From: Candidatus Woesearchaeota archaeon
Lineage (GTDB): Archaea; Nanobdellota; Nanobdellia; Woesearchaeales; JACPBV01
Reading direction: 5' to 3'
DNA length: 24,947 bases
Assembly: GCA_016180165.1 (NCBI GenBank)
Contig: JACPBU010000015.1
Coordinates: 1-24,947 of the forward strand
The notes beneath the pieces were generated by a model. That model saw nothing but the letters and a program-made list of their open reading frames with translations. It had not been told where the DNA came from and did no database searches. The stretch's first letter is position 1. Every line of letters starts with the position of its first letter. The position numbers were made by a program, and so were the translations under genes. Shown one piece after another: positions 6,366 through 14,971 of the stretch.

Positions 6366-9300
6366 GTGGCTTGAGCAAAGGATTGAGGAAGAGCTCAATA
6401 AAACAAATATTGACTCCCAGGACAGAGCTCGGATAAAAAAGATACTCCGGGAAGCAGTTGGATCCCTCAGCGATTTGATCCGCCCAGGCCTGCAGGAATT
6501 TCCTTTGCCGCCTTTGAGCAAAGCGATAGCTTCCGTCGGCGGAGAAGGGCTTGAAGATTATTTCTCCCTGTACACCCTGTTGTATCGGGGGATCGATAAA
6601 AATTCAGGAATATTTAAAAAAGGCAGATTGCCCACGAAGGTAGAGCCTGTTTCTGAAAAGCTGGATGAGCTTTTGGCGTTGCTGCCCAACGGGCACCTTC
6701 CTGCATTGGCTGAGCTTTCCAGGAAATTCCATTCAACCTACCACCTTCAAGAGCGGGTAGACCAGCAGTTTAAATTCCTCCATGCATATTTATCTGCCAA
6801 TGCTTCCCTCAATGGCGATGCCAGCCAAAAGGATAAGCTGGATATCCAATATAAGGCAGCAGGCTCCCTGCTCTCCAGCGGTGCTGCGTCAAAGACCGTT
6901 TTGGGGTTCCTAAAATGGTGGCCCAAAATCGCCAAACCTCTCAATGTTCAGGATTTGAGGCATTGGAATGATGCTTTTCACCATTATCTCAATCCAAAGC
7001 CGGGAAGACTCCCAGCGAATGATGTTGTATTGTCAAACTTTATTGAAGACGCGGGGGAGCGGCACCGGAATCCCCATCCCATGTATCTTGCCGCACTGAA
7101 GGAGATTTCCCAGGGCCATAATCTTGAGGGGATTCCACAGGTTTATTTTGATATTGCCGATGAATTCCAGGATAGGCTAAAATCAAGATCAGAAAGAAGT
7201 GAAAGGGCAGGATACATCGATGATTTTGCGCAGATAAGCGAAAAGTTATCTTCCTTATCCCCGGAAATAAAGGGCCATCTGAGCAGCATCCAAAAATTGT
7301 CAAAGGATAGGCCCAGCACGTCTTTCACCAGCTATGCTATCATAGTCGATAGCAATTATACTCCCGATGAGTCCCTCGCGCTTTTTAGTTTTATCTCTCA
7401 TGCGGCAGAAAAGCTCAATGGCGACCAGAGGTTTATTGGCCTTTTGGACGATTTGAGAAATGCGGCAATCGAAAGAGGAGGTAGGGACTTAAAGAACATC
7501 CTTTCATTTGCAGGTAGCCTCATACCGGGGAATCTCCCCCTCATGAGCCAATTTCTTGAAGATACCCTGACTTTTGGGCCGGACATCCCCCTTTCAGCTC
7601 CGGCAAGCCTTGCTGATATTGCCATAACACTGTATAAAGAAAATGAATATGCTCCAGAGGGCCAGCGAAAAGACCAAAAGCAGCTTCGCGATTCATTTTC
7701 CATGATTGAACAGAGATTCCACACAATAAAAGATCCAGACATCAAAGTGCTATTGTCTACAGCATACAGGGATATGATTGATGCGCATCCTTACGAATCC
7801 AGGATGGCCGATAATTCTCCACCACTTGATTCTGCTTTATTGATCGATGCCTTTTCAAAAGCTATTGAGGTTTCCCCTGATAATTATTACTTCCAGCACA
7901 CCGTTGCCCAGCTAATAACTTCTGGCTCAAAAAAGATGAGGAGGTTCCTGTCTCCCTTCATTTCGAAACTGGAAGGCATCATGCAGGCCATCTCCTTAGG
8001 AAGGGAGGAGTTTTGCAAATATATGTCCATGCTGGTTGAAATCATCGGAGCGAAAGCATCTGCATCAGAGCAGAATTTTGATAATGAAATAAGGCATTAC
8101 CTAAGAGAGACTAGCGCCATCCCAAAAGCAAGGAACAGGATCAGAGATGCCAATGTTCGGTTTTTTGAAAGACTATACAAGACAAACTTTGATTTTTTCA
8201 CTAATGAAAAAGGCGATGTACCGCCAAATGTAAAGTTTACTCTCGAAGAATTGTTTAAAGTTGGGGAGAGGGTGCCCTATAAGCGAAGGCTAACCTATCT
8301 CGATGTTGAAGGGGCAATCCTCGATTCAGTAAATGCATGGTTGGAAGACAGGATCAAAAGCGCAGAGAAAAGCAGGCTCCATGACATTTTTCTAAGGATG
8401 TATTGCAGCTGTGAAGAGGATGGCTTGCCTCAGATGATCGGGCGCCTTCCGAAATTCAGAGAAGCTTTAGGAACTATGCCTGAAGCCTTCCAAAAAGACG
8501 CTTTGCAGCAGGCTGAAAAACTTCTTGGATTAAACTATGAAGTTGGGATGGCCAATCCAGTCTTTTTGAGAGGGGATAAGTCATCGAAGGATCAGGTGGC
8601 ACTTGCCGCATCATTTCTTGAGCATTCTGGAAAAGCTTATGCCTCGCTTGGCAAGGATGTGGGGCTATGGTTGGAGCAGGGAATACAGCAAGCTCACTCG
8701 CCTCAGGAATTGATGGGTTTCTTAAATGATGAGCATAGCTACTTTATCGGCAAGTTCAAGGAAAGAGCGACTGGATTGAGGCTCGTCGACGTAAGCCAGC
8801 GGATAAAAGTCTACACTCAGATGCTGTCAGGGCAAAGCTTTGAGATACGTTCGACACCCAGCCATCTGCCGACGCGCTTTGAGCAGGGGATCATCTACCT
8901 GCCGGAAGCAGTCTATTTTTCAAAAGATTTTGAAGAAAACCTGTTGGAGTTTAAGGCAAGGGCATCCTATCCATGCGGAGCCTTGTTGTATGGCACATTT
9001 CATTTTACCGATGATGGAAAAGATCTCCTCAGGCAGCGGGGCCTGGATGATGCGGGGAATGTCGAAAGCATTTTTGCATCATACGGCAACAGGCAGTTTG
9101 CCGACACCCTTTTTTACATCCTTGAGGTCAATAGGATTGATGGGCAGTTGAGAAGGGAGTTTCCAAGGATCAGGCCAATCTTAGATGCTTACAAGCGCAA
9201 TACCCTCGAAAATGGAAGGTTCGATCAGGTATCCGGATACGAGGCAGAAGAAGTTTTAGCGCGGTTATACCAGCACTTTCTGGGCGAAGATACAATGCCG

Positions 9301-10473
9301 CAAGTTCCTCAAAAGGGAAAGAAAGCCTTTGGCCAGGCTGTTTCGCTCATGGATAGCCTTTGTGATAGCAAAGCTGTTTCAATAGTCCCCACGCTCAAAG
9401 CCCTCGACACCATTTATACTATTTTTGAGCAGTCAATTGACCTTGAGCTGCCTTCAACTTTCCAGCACCAATCGGCTATGGAAATCAGCCCTCAGGAAAT
9501 TGACCGAATGACTTTAGAAAAAAAGCTTTCTCAGGGGGAAATTTCTAAAGAAGAAGCCGTTGAAGGGACAGATATATTTTGGTATCCTGAATGGGATTCT
9601 AAAAAGAATGCCTATATCGAGCGTTTTGCCAGAGTCCAGGTGCAAAAGCCGCCAATAGATGGCGGACTTGCGGTGGCCCAATCAATTCTTGAAAAAGATT
9701 CATCCATCATCCGCCATCTCAGAAAGATGTTTGAGCTGCTTAAGCCGAAATACAGGCAGATAAGGTCTGGCCTCTCCTCCGGTGAGGTTGACCTTCCGAG
9801 AGCAACCCAGGCGCTTATTGACATGCAGGCAGGCCTTGTTCCTGATGATAAGGTGTACTTTAGGATATTCTATAACCGGAGGGACCTTGCTACCCTCGTG
9901 CTTTCCGAAGTGAGCGGCTCTACAAAACGTTTTGCCGACCTTACTGTTTTACCCCCCGCTAAAGTTATCGATGCCATAAGAAAGACGATGCTCTACTGCG
10001 CTGAGGCATTTGATGCCGCAAATGATTCATTTGCTCTTGCAGCAGGCTCGGGAAAAAGCGAGAAAAATGTCCAGTTTTATGTCATCAAAGATTTTTCTGA
10101 TGGATATGATGATGCTATCCGGGGAAGGATCGGGGGCCTTATCCCGATGCAGGAAAACAGGGACGGGGCTTTGATCAGGCACGCCACCTATTTCATCGGG
10201 CAGCAGCCACAGAGGACAAAACTCCTCATCTATCTTATGGAAGGGTATCCTGAAGATGAGGGCTATGCCGACGAGAGGGCTTTTGAGGACACGAAACAGG
10301 CACTTCTCGAAGCAAAAAACACGCCAGGAGTGTTTCCCATAGTCTTTGCTTTTGGAAGGTCAATTGACCAACGAATACGGTCACTGAGGGAAGAGATGAT
10401 GTATAATGAAGTCAGGAATCCTAATGAGGTCCCGGATGTCCTTCTAAGGGAATATATCAGGCTTACAAAATGA
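6352..10473 (+). CDS. Giant NorD/CbbO-like protein with C-terminal VWA domain
   Basis: Protein of 1373 aa, partner of the overlapping ATPase. Roughly residues 1-830 are soluble and mostly helical, with no family I recognise; this is a large extension compared with NorD (about 640 aa) and CbbO (about 780 aa). From about 832 the NorD/CbbO pattern begins: GIIYLPEAVYF, then an L-x-F-K-A-R segment and GALLYGTFHF. QFADTLFYILEVNRIDGQLRREF follows near 914-936. The C-terminal VWA domain spans about 1166-1373, with EVSGS at 1186-1190 where NorD has the MIDAS D-x-S-x-S. It then has GALIRHA, MEG at 1296-1298 where NorD has TDG, and the acidic YADERAFEDTKQAL segment. Both Asp positions have become Glu, so metal binding may be altered or lost. 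ATG 6352 follows GGGGAAGG, a good ribosome-binding site. Confidence 0.8.
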   Translation: MAKNEWLEQRIEEELNKTNIDSQDRARIKKILREAVGSLSDLIRPGLQEFPLPPLSKAIASVGGEGLEDYFSLYTLLYRGIDKNSGIFKKGRLPTKVEPVSEKLDELLALLPNGHLPALAELSRKFHSTYHLQERVDQQFKFLHAYLSANASLNGDASQKDKLDIQYKAAGSLLSSGAASKTVLGFLKWWPKIAKPLNVQDLRHWNDAFHHYLNPKPGRLPANDVVLSNFIEDAGERHRNPHPMYLAALKEISQGHNLEGIPQVYFDIADEFQDRLKSRSERSERAGYIDDFAQISEKLSSLSPEIKGHLSSIQKLSKDRPSTSFTSYAIIVDSNYTPDESLALFSFISHAAEKLNGDQRFIGLLDDLRNAAIERGGRDLKNILSFAGSLIPGNLPLMSQFLEDTLTFGPDIPLSAPASLADIAITLYKENEYAPEGQRKDQKQLRDSFSMIEQRFHTIKDPDIKVLLSTAYRDMIDAHPYESRMADNSPPLDSALLIDAFSKAIEVSPDNYYFQHTVAQLITSGSKKMRRFLSPFISKLEGIMQAISLGREEFCKYMSMLVEIIGAKASASEQNFDNEIRHYLRETSAIPKARNRIRDANVRFFERLYKTNFDFFTNEKGDVPPNVKFTLEELFKVGERVPYKRRLTYLDVEGAILDSVNAWLEDRIKSAEKSRLHDIFLRMYCSCEEDGLPQMIGRLPKFREALGTMPEAFQKDALQQAEKLLGLNYEVGMANPVFLRGDKSSKDQVALAASFLEHSGKAYASLGKDVGLWLEQGIQQAHSPQELMGFLNDEHSYFIGKFKERATGLRLVDVSQRIKVYTQMLSGQSFEIRSTPSHLPTRFEQGIIYLPEAVYFSKDFEENLLEFKARASYPCGALLYGTFHFTDDGKDLLRQRGLDDAGNVESIFASYGNRQFADTLFYILEVNRIDGQLRREFPRIRPILDAYKRNTLENGRFDQVSGYEAEEVLARLYQHFLGEDTMPQVPQKGKKAFGQAVSLMDSLCDSKAVSIVPTLKALDTIYTIFEQSIDLELPSTFQHQSAMEISPQEIDRMTLEKKLSQGEISKEEAVEGTDIFWYPEWDSKKNAYIERFARVQVQKPPIDGGLAVAQSILEKDSSIIRHLRKMFELLKPKYRQIRSGLSSGEVDLPRATQALIDMQAGLVPDDKVYFRIFYNRRDLATLVLSEVSGSTKRFADLTVLPPAKVIDAIRKTMLYCAEAFDAANDSFALAAGSGKSEKNVQFYVIKDFSDGYDDAIRGRIGGLIPMQENRDGALIRHATYFIGQQPQRTKLLIYLMEGYPEDEGYADERAFEDTKQALLEAKNTPGVFPIVFAFGRSIDQRIRSLREEMMYNEVRNPNEVPDVLLREYIRLTK

Positions 10474-10717
10474 TTCTTTCTCAACCTGCCAGAAGTTAGT
10501 ATTATTGTTGAAATCCGGTAACCCCGAGGAGCACTGAAAAAGAATTAGTTGGGAGGATACATCGATGAATACATAGCTGAAGACACTGCTAACAAAGATA
10601 AATAATAGTTATAATAAATTATTGAAATAAAAGAACCAAGCGTATTTAGTCCTGATTTTGTTAGCACTGCTATCTTCCTTGCAGCCTCATAACCTTTCCA
10701 TTAAATCCCCAACTCTT
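10474..10717. other. Intergenic gap with a 9-bp inverted repeat
   Basis: No gene is supported here. GCTAACAAA (10588-10596) is complementary to TTTGTTAGC (10657-10665) across 60 bases of A/T-rich DNA. The gap lies between two convergent genes, so 3'-end or terminator roles are possible. Confidence 0.4.
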
Positions 10718-11803
10718 CTACTCCTGCAATCTTCCTCCCAGCCTATATGCACTTTGGTTGAAACTTTGCAGTTCCAAAAATTTTTTCTTCATCTCTGCCA
10801 TCTCCCCTTCAATATGGACAAAGGGGTTGAACAAGGTATCGTCGGTAAGAAACTTGCCAAGCAGCAGGCCCAACCTCAAAGAATCAGCTGAGAGGACATT
10901 AAATCCTCTGCCGACATCTGGAGTTATAAGGGCATTGGCAAGGTCAGGCAATATTTCAGGATTCACTTGTGCAGCCATCATATTTTGGAAATATACTCCA
11001 CTGTCTGGATGAGTGGTTGCAAATCTGTGCAGCCTGATATTGCCGATATCCTCAGGCTGGTAATCTTCAGGAGAAGCAACCTCTCGGTACCAATCATTAT
11101 CTCTACCCTGAGCTTTATTCCCCTCATTGGAAGTTGAACTGCTATCAAGAGGGTCAAAATTTTGTTGGCTCTTCATTAATTGTGCCAATTTTGCCCTAAA
11201 TTCATCTCTACTCATATGAAATATATCAACATAAACATCGTTGACTCTTCCTTCAACCATCGCCTTGAATAAATCTGCCCTTGTTATTTGACCGTCTTTC
11301 AGGCCATCAATTTTAGCATACACCTGAAGCGAAAACCCAGTATCACTATTTGGGTTGCCATAGATGATAGAATCCCTTTTAAGGGGGGCAATTCCCAAAA
11401 TCATATGCTCCAAAGGCCAAAGCTCTGATGGTTTTGATTCCTTTCGGCCATTGAGGACTAAAAGGGCATATTCCAACCCAAAGATGAGGGAGAAGCTGCT
11501 CCTCATTATATCAGATGCAGTAATGATCTGTCTAGGGGTTGGATCATCGGCACTAAAGGAAGGATCTTTCTTTACAGCAGATTCATATTCTGCCCAGGGA
11601 TAAGTTGGATCATCAACAACGAAGGGCGCTGGCTTTTCTCCAGAAAAACTGGGATTGCACATCCGCTCATCCAGAGAATGTTCCATAGGCTTGTGGCCCT
11701 TTCGTTTAAGAAATGCTGGGCTGTCAGCGTAATTACCAAAAAGTGCTTGAAAGGCAGCCTGCTGCATCAAATGGTTCATATCGTCGCCTGGCTTATTGCC
11801 CAT
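10718..11803 (-). CDS. Hypothetical protein, 361 aa
   Basis: No family recognised. The start is ATG 11803 (MGNKPGDDMNHLMQQ). The frame is open further upstream, but that part overlaps the divergent gene. The N-terminal 100 residues are Pro- and Asp-rich. A helical region with FSLIFGLEYALLVLNG (about 110-125) follows. There is a Ser/Asn-rich linker near 225-240 (DSSSTSNEGN). The C-terminal part contains NIRLHRFATTHPDSGVYFQNMM and then a helical end. There is no signal peptide and no clear membrane span; the LIFGLEYALLVL stretch is amphipathic to hydrophobic but short. It is divergent from the gene at 11910 with 106 bases between them. The C terminus faces the end of the NorD-like gene, so it is not in that operon. 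Confidence 0.6.
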   Translation of the reverse strand: MGNKPGDDMNHLMQQAAFQALFGNYADSPAFLKRKGHKPMEHSLDERMCNPSFSGEKPAPFVVDDPTYPWAEYESAVKKDPSFSADDPTPRQIITASDIMRSSFSLIFGLEYALLVLNGRKESKPSELWPLEHMILGIAPLKRDSIIYGNPNSDTGFSLQVYAKIDGLKDGQITRADLFKAMVEGRVNDVYVDIFHMSRDEFRAKLAQLMKSQQNFDPLDSSSTSNEGNKAQGRDNDWYREVASPEDYQPEDIGNIRLHRFATTHPDSGVYFQNMMAAQVNPEILPDLANALITPDVGRGFNVLSADSLRLGLLLGKFLTDDTLFNPFVHIEGEMAEMKKKFLELQSFNQSAYRLGGRLQE

Positions 11804-11879
11804 ACTCAAGGTAAAAGATGACGTATTCTTAAACCTTACGGCCAATATTATAAACTTAGAAGTAGTAAAATTAGAAACT

Positions 11880-11888
11880 TTTATAAAT
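11880..11888 (+). promoter_or_regulatory. TATA box for the gene at 11910
   Basis: TTTATAAAT centred 26 bases before ATG 11910. It sets that start and rules out the upstream in-frame extension to 11796. Confidence 0.7.
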
Positions 11889-11909
11889 AGAAATAGTTTC
11901 CCAAGACCT

Positions 11910-12884
11910 ATGGATAAAAGCCGCCGGGATATGCTGGAAAGGAAATTAGCAGCCATTAAAGAGATTAAACAGGAGGAATATGTTGGGACAGGAAATGCAT
12001 TAGCCCGACTTGGCGAGTCACCAAGATACCCCGCCACAAGGGAGCGTGTTCTTGGGGTGTGTGATAAAGTAGAGGGGATTTATGAGGGTATTGCATCTAG
12101 GTTTGAAGATATCCTTAGAGCTTCTCCTGAAAACGATGATGACGGAGATGATGGCAGAGATGATGATAGCGGAAATTTGGACAATGAAGATGATTACAGC
12201 CAAATTCAAAGTATGTCTGAAAGATACGTAGATTATCTTGATGCGAATGGACAATTTACATTTCGTGGAGCTAATCCCATTGTCAATTGGAGAGCATTTC
12301 TCATAGGTGACTTCCAAAAAAAAGTTCCGGACCGAAAAAGCCTGGCTGAGCACCTGTCAAAAATATTTATTATAACCAACGATCTTGATGAGCCTTTTGA
12401 TAATAAGTTGGGATATATTGCTGTGATTCATGTGATTTGGCAGGGTGATGTTCCCAAAGACATATACACTCTTGCTGAAATAGCTTCCAGGAATGTTAAT
12501 TGGGCCAGCGTTTTTTCAGAAGGTGGAGTTAGGAAGGTGGAATCTTCTATTAAAAGTAGTTTAAGGGCAGATTATTTCTGTCCTCAAGGGCAGTTTCAGG
12601 TAATGGATTATTGCCATGAATTAGGGAACCATGAAAATAGGAGAAAGCTCCTCACCTCCAAGCTGGAAACTGACGGAGTGGTTTCGCCTGATGGCCTGGA
12701 AGGAGTTAGAGAAGAATGGAAAATATGTTTGGAATGTGCAGCTCAAAGGCGTGATGATTTGATTACCATTCGTGGTCCGGAAGTTATTATTAAAAGCACA
12801 GATACGAGAATAAAATATCTCGAATTTTTACTGAGGACATTGAGGCAGGAGGAGGGATATATCAGGGGGTTTCTTGGTGCATAG
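11910..12884 (+). CDS. Hypothetical protein with Asp-rich linker, 324 aa
   Basis: No family recognised. Residues 1-65 form a charged helical region (MDKSRRDMLERKLAAIKEIKQEE). Residues about 70-95 are almost all Asp, Glu, Asn and Gly, and look like a flexible linker. The remainder is a probable globular domain with NPIVNWRAFLIGDFQKKVPDR, then LGYIAVIHVIWQGDVPKDIY, which resembles a helix-turn-helix-like or WH-like stretch only loosely. The C-terminal third has CHELGNHENRRKLL and a Cys pair ICLEC. No membrane span or signal is seen. It is divergently paired with the gene at 10718-11803. Its codon use looks like that of its neighbours. Function unknown. Confidence 0.65.
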   Translation: MDKSRRDMLERKLAAIKEIKQEEYVGTGNALARLGESPRYPATRERVLGVCDKVEGIYEGIASRFEDILRASPENDDDGDDGRDDDSGNLDNEDDYSQIQSMSERYVDYLDANGQFTFRGANPIVNWRAFLIGDFQKKVPDRKSLAEHLSKIFIITNDLDEPFDNKLGYIAVIHVIWQGDVPKDIYTLAEIASRNVNWASVFSEGGVRKVESSIKSSLRADYFCPQGQFQVMDYCHELGNHENRRKLLTSKLETDGVVSPDGLEGVREEWKICLECAAQRRDDLITIRGPEVIIKSTDTRIKYLEFLLRTLRQEEGYIRGFLGA

Positions 12885-12919
12885 TTAACGCAGGGTTTTC
12901 TTATTTAATTGGCATCATT

Positions 12920-13027
12920 TTATATGACATGATTTTGCGGGCATAGAATTATTGCAATTTCCTCAGCCTGTTGAGGATTGTCCGTATAATAACGGATTGC
13001 CACTTTGGGAAGAACAGGCTGACTCAT
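12920..13027 (-). CDS. Possible 35-aa small protein
   Basis: This is a short frame from ATG 13027, opposite the gene at 13073. The product (MSQPVLPKVAIRYYTDNPQQ start, then AEEIAIILCPQNHVI) has a protein-like strand-helix composition. A symmetric TTTAAA box at 13044-13051 lies about 20 bases upstream, a little closer than usual here. It may be a real microprotein, a remnant of a longer protein, or chance. Confidence 0.3.
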   Translation of the reverse strand: MSQPVLPKVAIRYYTDNPQQAEEIAIILCPQNHVI

Positions 13028-13043
13028 CTTCTGAAGCAAAAGG

Positions 13044-13051
13044 TTTAAAAA
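13044..13051 (+). promoter_or_regulatory. TATA box for the gene at 13073
   Basis: TTTAAAAA centred 26 bases before ATG 13073 fits a leaderless transcript. Its TTTAAA core is palindromic and could also serve the opposite strand. Confidence 0.6.
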
Positions 13052-13072
13052 TGTGGGGGGATTAGTGACTGT

Positions 13073-13825
13073 ATGAGCGGTGGTTTTCCCAAAGGTAAAG
13101 ATTTTTATGACCAAACAGATTTTGATCAATTATTAAAAGATGCACGTGAACATGCAGAAAGAGTTCGGGCAGGATTAAGGCAACATGGGCCATTGGCTAC
13201 TGCCTATCTCAGGCCGGGGAGCGTTCATCTTAACCCCCTTAGAGACTTTCCTCAACAATTTCCTGCTCACCAAGAAACTCCAGGACAATTCGATATTGTT
13301 TTATTGCCCTTGCCGTCAGGAAAATCCCCAGAAGATGCACCTAAAGAACTTGACCATCCTCAATATGGACATTTAAGATATGTTGGCCCGCATACTTCTT
13401 TCCGGGAAACTTGGGTGAGGGGATCCGACGGTAGGATAGGGCATAGTGCGGGCAGTTCAGTTCAATCAATGTATCAGATCATGGAGCCAGGCAGGGCAGC
13501 AGGGCCAACACCTGGGAAACAACCCATGCAAGAGGCCTATCTTGACCCATTTGAAGATTCTAAAATGGGCAGCCAACATACTGAGCCTCCGGTTATTGAC
13601 GCTGAATTTGAGGTTATTGGTGAAAATCATCCTTTTGCAGGTCAAGAAGCAATTCCGCCACCCCCAAGCAAGGCGGCTAGTTCCGGGCCTTCCTCAAAAA
13701 TACCGGATAGTAAAATATCTTTAGAGGAATTGGTCAGGGATAAATCAATTAATAAATCTCCAAGTATTATTGAATTTGATCCTTCTAAGTATAGTGCCTT
13801 TGATAAAGGAAAAATCATCAAGTGA
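13073..13825 (+). CDS. Hypothetical protein, mostly disordered C-terminal half, 250 aa
   Basis: No family recognised. Residues 10-37 form a charged helix (FYDQTDFDQLLKDAREHAERV). A middle part with strands follows (FDIVLLPLPSGK, YGHLRYVGPHTSFRETWVRG). From about 135 the chain is rich in Pro, Ser, Gly and Lys (PPPPSKAASSGPSSK near 195-209) and is probably disordered. It ends with short acidic and hydrophobic motifs such as ISLEELVRD and SIIEFDPSKY that could be docking peptides (inference). There is no membrane segment. It ends one base before the convergent stop of the small Cys protein at 13827. Confidence 0.6.
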   Translation: MSGGFPKGKDFYDQTDFDQLLKDAREHAERVRAGLRQHGPLATAYLRPGSVHLNPLRDFPQQFPAHQETPGQFDIVLLPLPSGKSPEDAPKELDHPQYGHLRYVGPHTSFRETWVRGSDGRIGHSAGSSVQSMYQIMEPGRAAGPTPGKQPMQEAYLDPFEDSKMGSQHTEPPVIDAEFEVIGENHPFAGQEAIPPPPSKAASSGPSSKIPDSKISLEELVRDKSINKSPSIIEFDPSKYSAFDKGKIIK

Positions 13826-13826
13826 T

Positions 13827-14021
13827 CTATCCAATCACCCTTTCCGGCATCTTCAATCCCTGCCTGCCAATTCCTGATTTCTTAAACCTTGAGCAGTGAT
13901 GCAGGGCAATGTCAAGCTCATGGATATACATCGCATGGGGGCATTTTGGCGAATACAGGAGCCTGCACCCTATGCAGGATTTGCCAGTGAATCGCTCCAT
14001 TTGTGGTTTTGTTGTTTCCAT
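13827..14021 (-). CDS. Small Cys-rich protein, possible zinc-binding, 64 aa
   Basis: From ATG 14021 (METTKPQMERF) the protein has C-x2-C at about 16-19, then C and CPH-type residues (SPKCPHAMYIHELD) and a later Cys in HHCSRFK. That gives four cysteines plus nearby histidines in 64 residues, a spacing that could bind one zinc ion. The tail is basic and ends in MPERVIG. No named family is recognised. An upstream TTG at 14072 would add 17 residues with no motif. Convergent with the gene at 13073. Confidence 0.55.
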   Translation of the reverse strand: METTKPQMERFTGKSCIGCRLLYSPKCPHAMYIHELDIALHHCSRFKKSGIGRQGLKMPERVIG

Positions 14022-14156
14022 TGTTCTTGCCTCTGCTCGTTCAAGACTGAAAGTCGCTGCTCTGAAAATCAAGAAAAAAACAAGAAATTAATCAAGTAAA
14101 GCTTGAAAAGACGCTGGCCTCACACTCCCCCCGGAAAATGCAAAGGGCGAGGCGCT

Positions 14157-14234
14157 TTACAGAATGATGATAACCAAGACTAGCAAAGACACAGAAATTA
14201 TTGACAAAGCAAATTTAATATCTTGTCCTGCCAT
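14157..14234 (-). CDS. 25-aa single-span membrane microprotein
   Basis: ATG 14234 opens a frame of 25 codons: a short polar start (MAGQDIKFA), then an unbroken hydrophobic stretch (LSIISVSLLVLVIIIL) long enough to cross a membrane, then TAA. A TATA box lies 26 bases upstream, the same spacing as at the confirmed genes here, which is independent support. It resembles no family I can name. The surrounding 14022-14304 holds no other gene. Confidence 0.5.
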   Translation of the reverse strand: MAGQDIKFALSIISVSLLVLVIIIL

Positions 14235-14254
14235 AGTTCTGATGTGGGGGCAGG

Positions 14255-14266
14255 TTTTATTTAAAT
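14255..14266 (-). promoter_or_regulatory. TATA box for the membrane microprotein
   Basis: ATTTAAATAAAA on the minus strand, centred 26 bases from ATG 14234. Confidence 0.5.
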
Positions 14267-14304
14267 GTTGCGGAAAAATCCAACGGAAAAAACTTAAGAA
14301 GGTG

Positions 14305-14887
14305 TCAGCCGGAAGCTGCTGGCACAGTTAAATGGGCGAATTCATCTTCAGGCAGTTTAGTTTTTATGGGAATATGGGCCATAAAAGTTGTTTTCTCTCC
14401 AGGTATGCTGGCAACAAAGATCCGGCCGTTAAGCTCCTTTTCAACAAATTCTTTCATGGCATACAGCCCAAGGCCGGTTGTCCCCCTTGTGGAATATCCT
14501 GGTTCCCATACTTTATCCAACTGATCTGGTTGAATTCCAGGGCCGTTATCTGTTACTCCAGCCTGATAAAAACCACCTACCAGCTTCAGAAAAATTGTAA
14601 TCGAGAGAGTTCTTTCCCTGAAAATCTGCTTGTCATACTTATTTCTTGGAATCTCTCCAAGTTCTCCTATCTGAAGGATTGACTTAAGGGAATTTTGAAT
14701 AAGCTCCCCAAACACGGAGCGCCTGAGGTTAAGCCAGTGATTCGTCAAAATCCTGCGGATATTCGCCGTCAAGCACCTCTAACCGGTAATCAAAGGCCTG
14801 GCCGTTACTGTGAATTCCATCAATCCAAAATTGTTTCTCCCGAAAGGATTTATCGACGATTTCTTTGAGGGATTGGTCATTGCCCAT
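14305..14887 (-). pseudogene. Histidine-kinase-type ATPase domain protein, frame-disrupted
   Basis: The C-terminal part carries a GHKL/HATPase domain: N-box-like ELIQNSLKSI, G1 box DNGPGI, and G2 box TTGLGLYAMKEFVEKELNGRI, then a closing strand. A separate 52-aa frame starts at ATG 14887, 25 bases after a TATA box, and reads IVDKSFREKQFWIDGIHSNG to a TAA at 14729-14731. It overlaps the ATPase frame, which has only a TTG start at 14772. Deleting one base near 14730-14736 joins the two into about 193 aa. I see no HisKA phospho-acceptor domain, so even the intact form would be a short kinase or an ATPase sensor. Translational coupling of two proteins is the alternative. Confidence 0.65.
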
Positions 14888-14907
14888 AGTGATGGGGGTG
14901 TTGTCTC

Positions 14908-14916
14908 ATTAATAAA
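14908..14916 (-). promoter_or_regulatory. TATA box for the kinase-like gene
   Basis: TTTATTAAT on the minus strand, centred 25 bases from ATG 14887. This supports the upstream ATG as the native start. Confidence 0.55.
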
Positions 14917-14971
14917 CTTAATCCTCAATCGTGCGAAGATGTACTGATCTACACCCCTTCAAATCGGAAAG

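Noticed and set aside
7398..7745. Antisense open frames inside the giant NorD-like gene
   Set aside because: They mirror the codon use of the coding strand and have no promoter or motif.
10545..10605. Coding-like stretch (LGGYIDEYIAEDTANKDK) after the giant gene
   Set aside because: It has only a TTG start, 18 codons and no promoter at the usual distance; chance or an old remnant cannot be separated.
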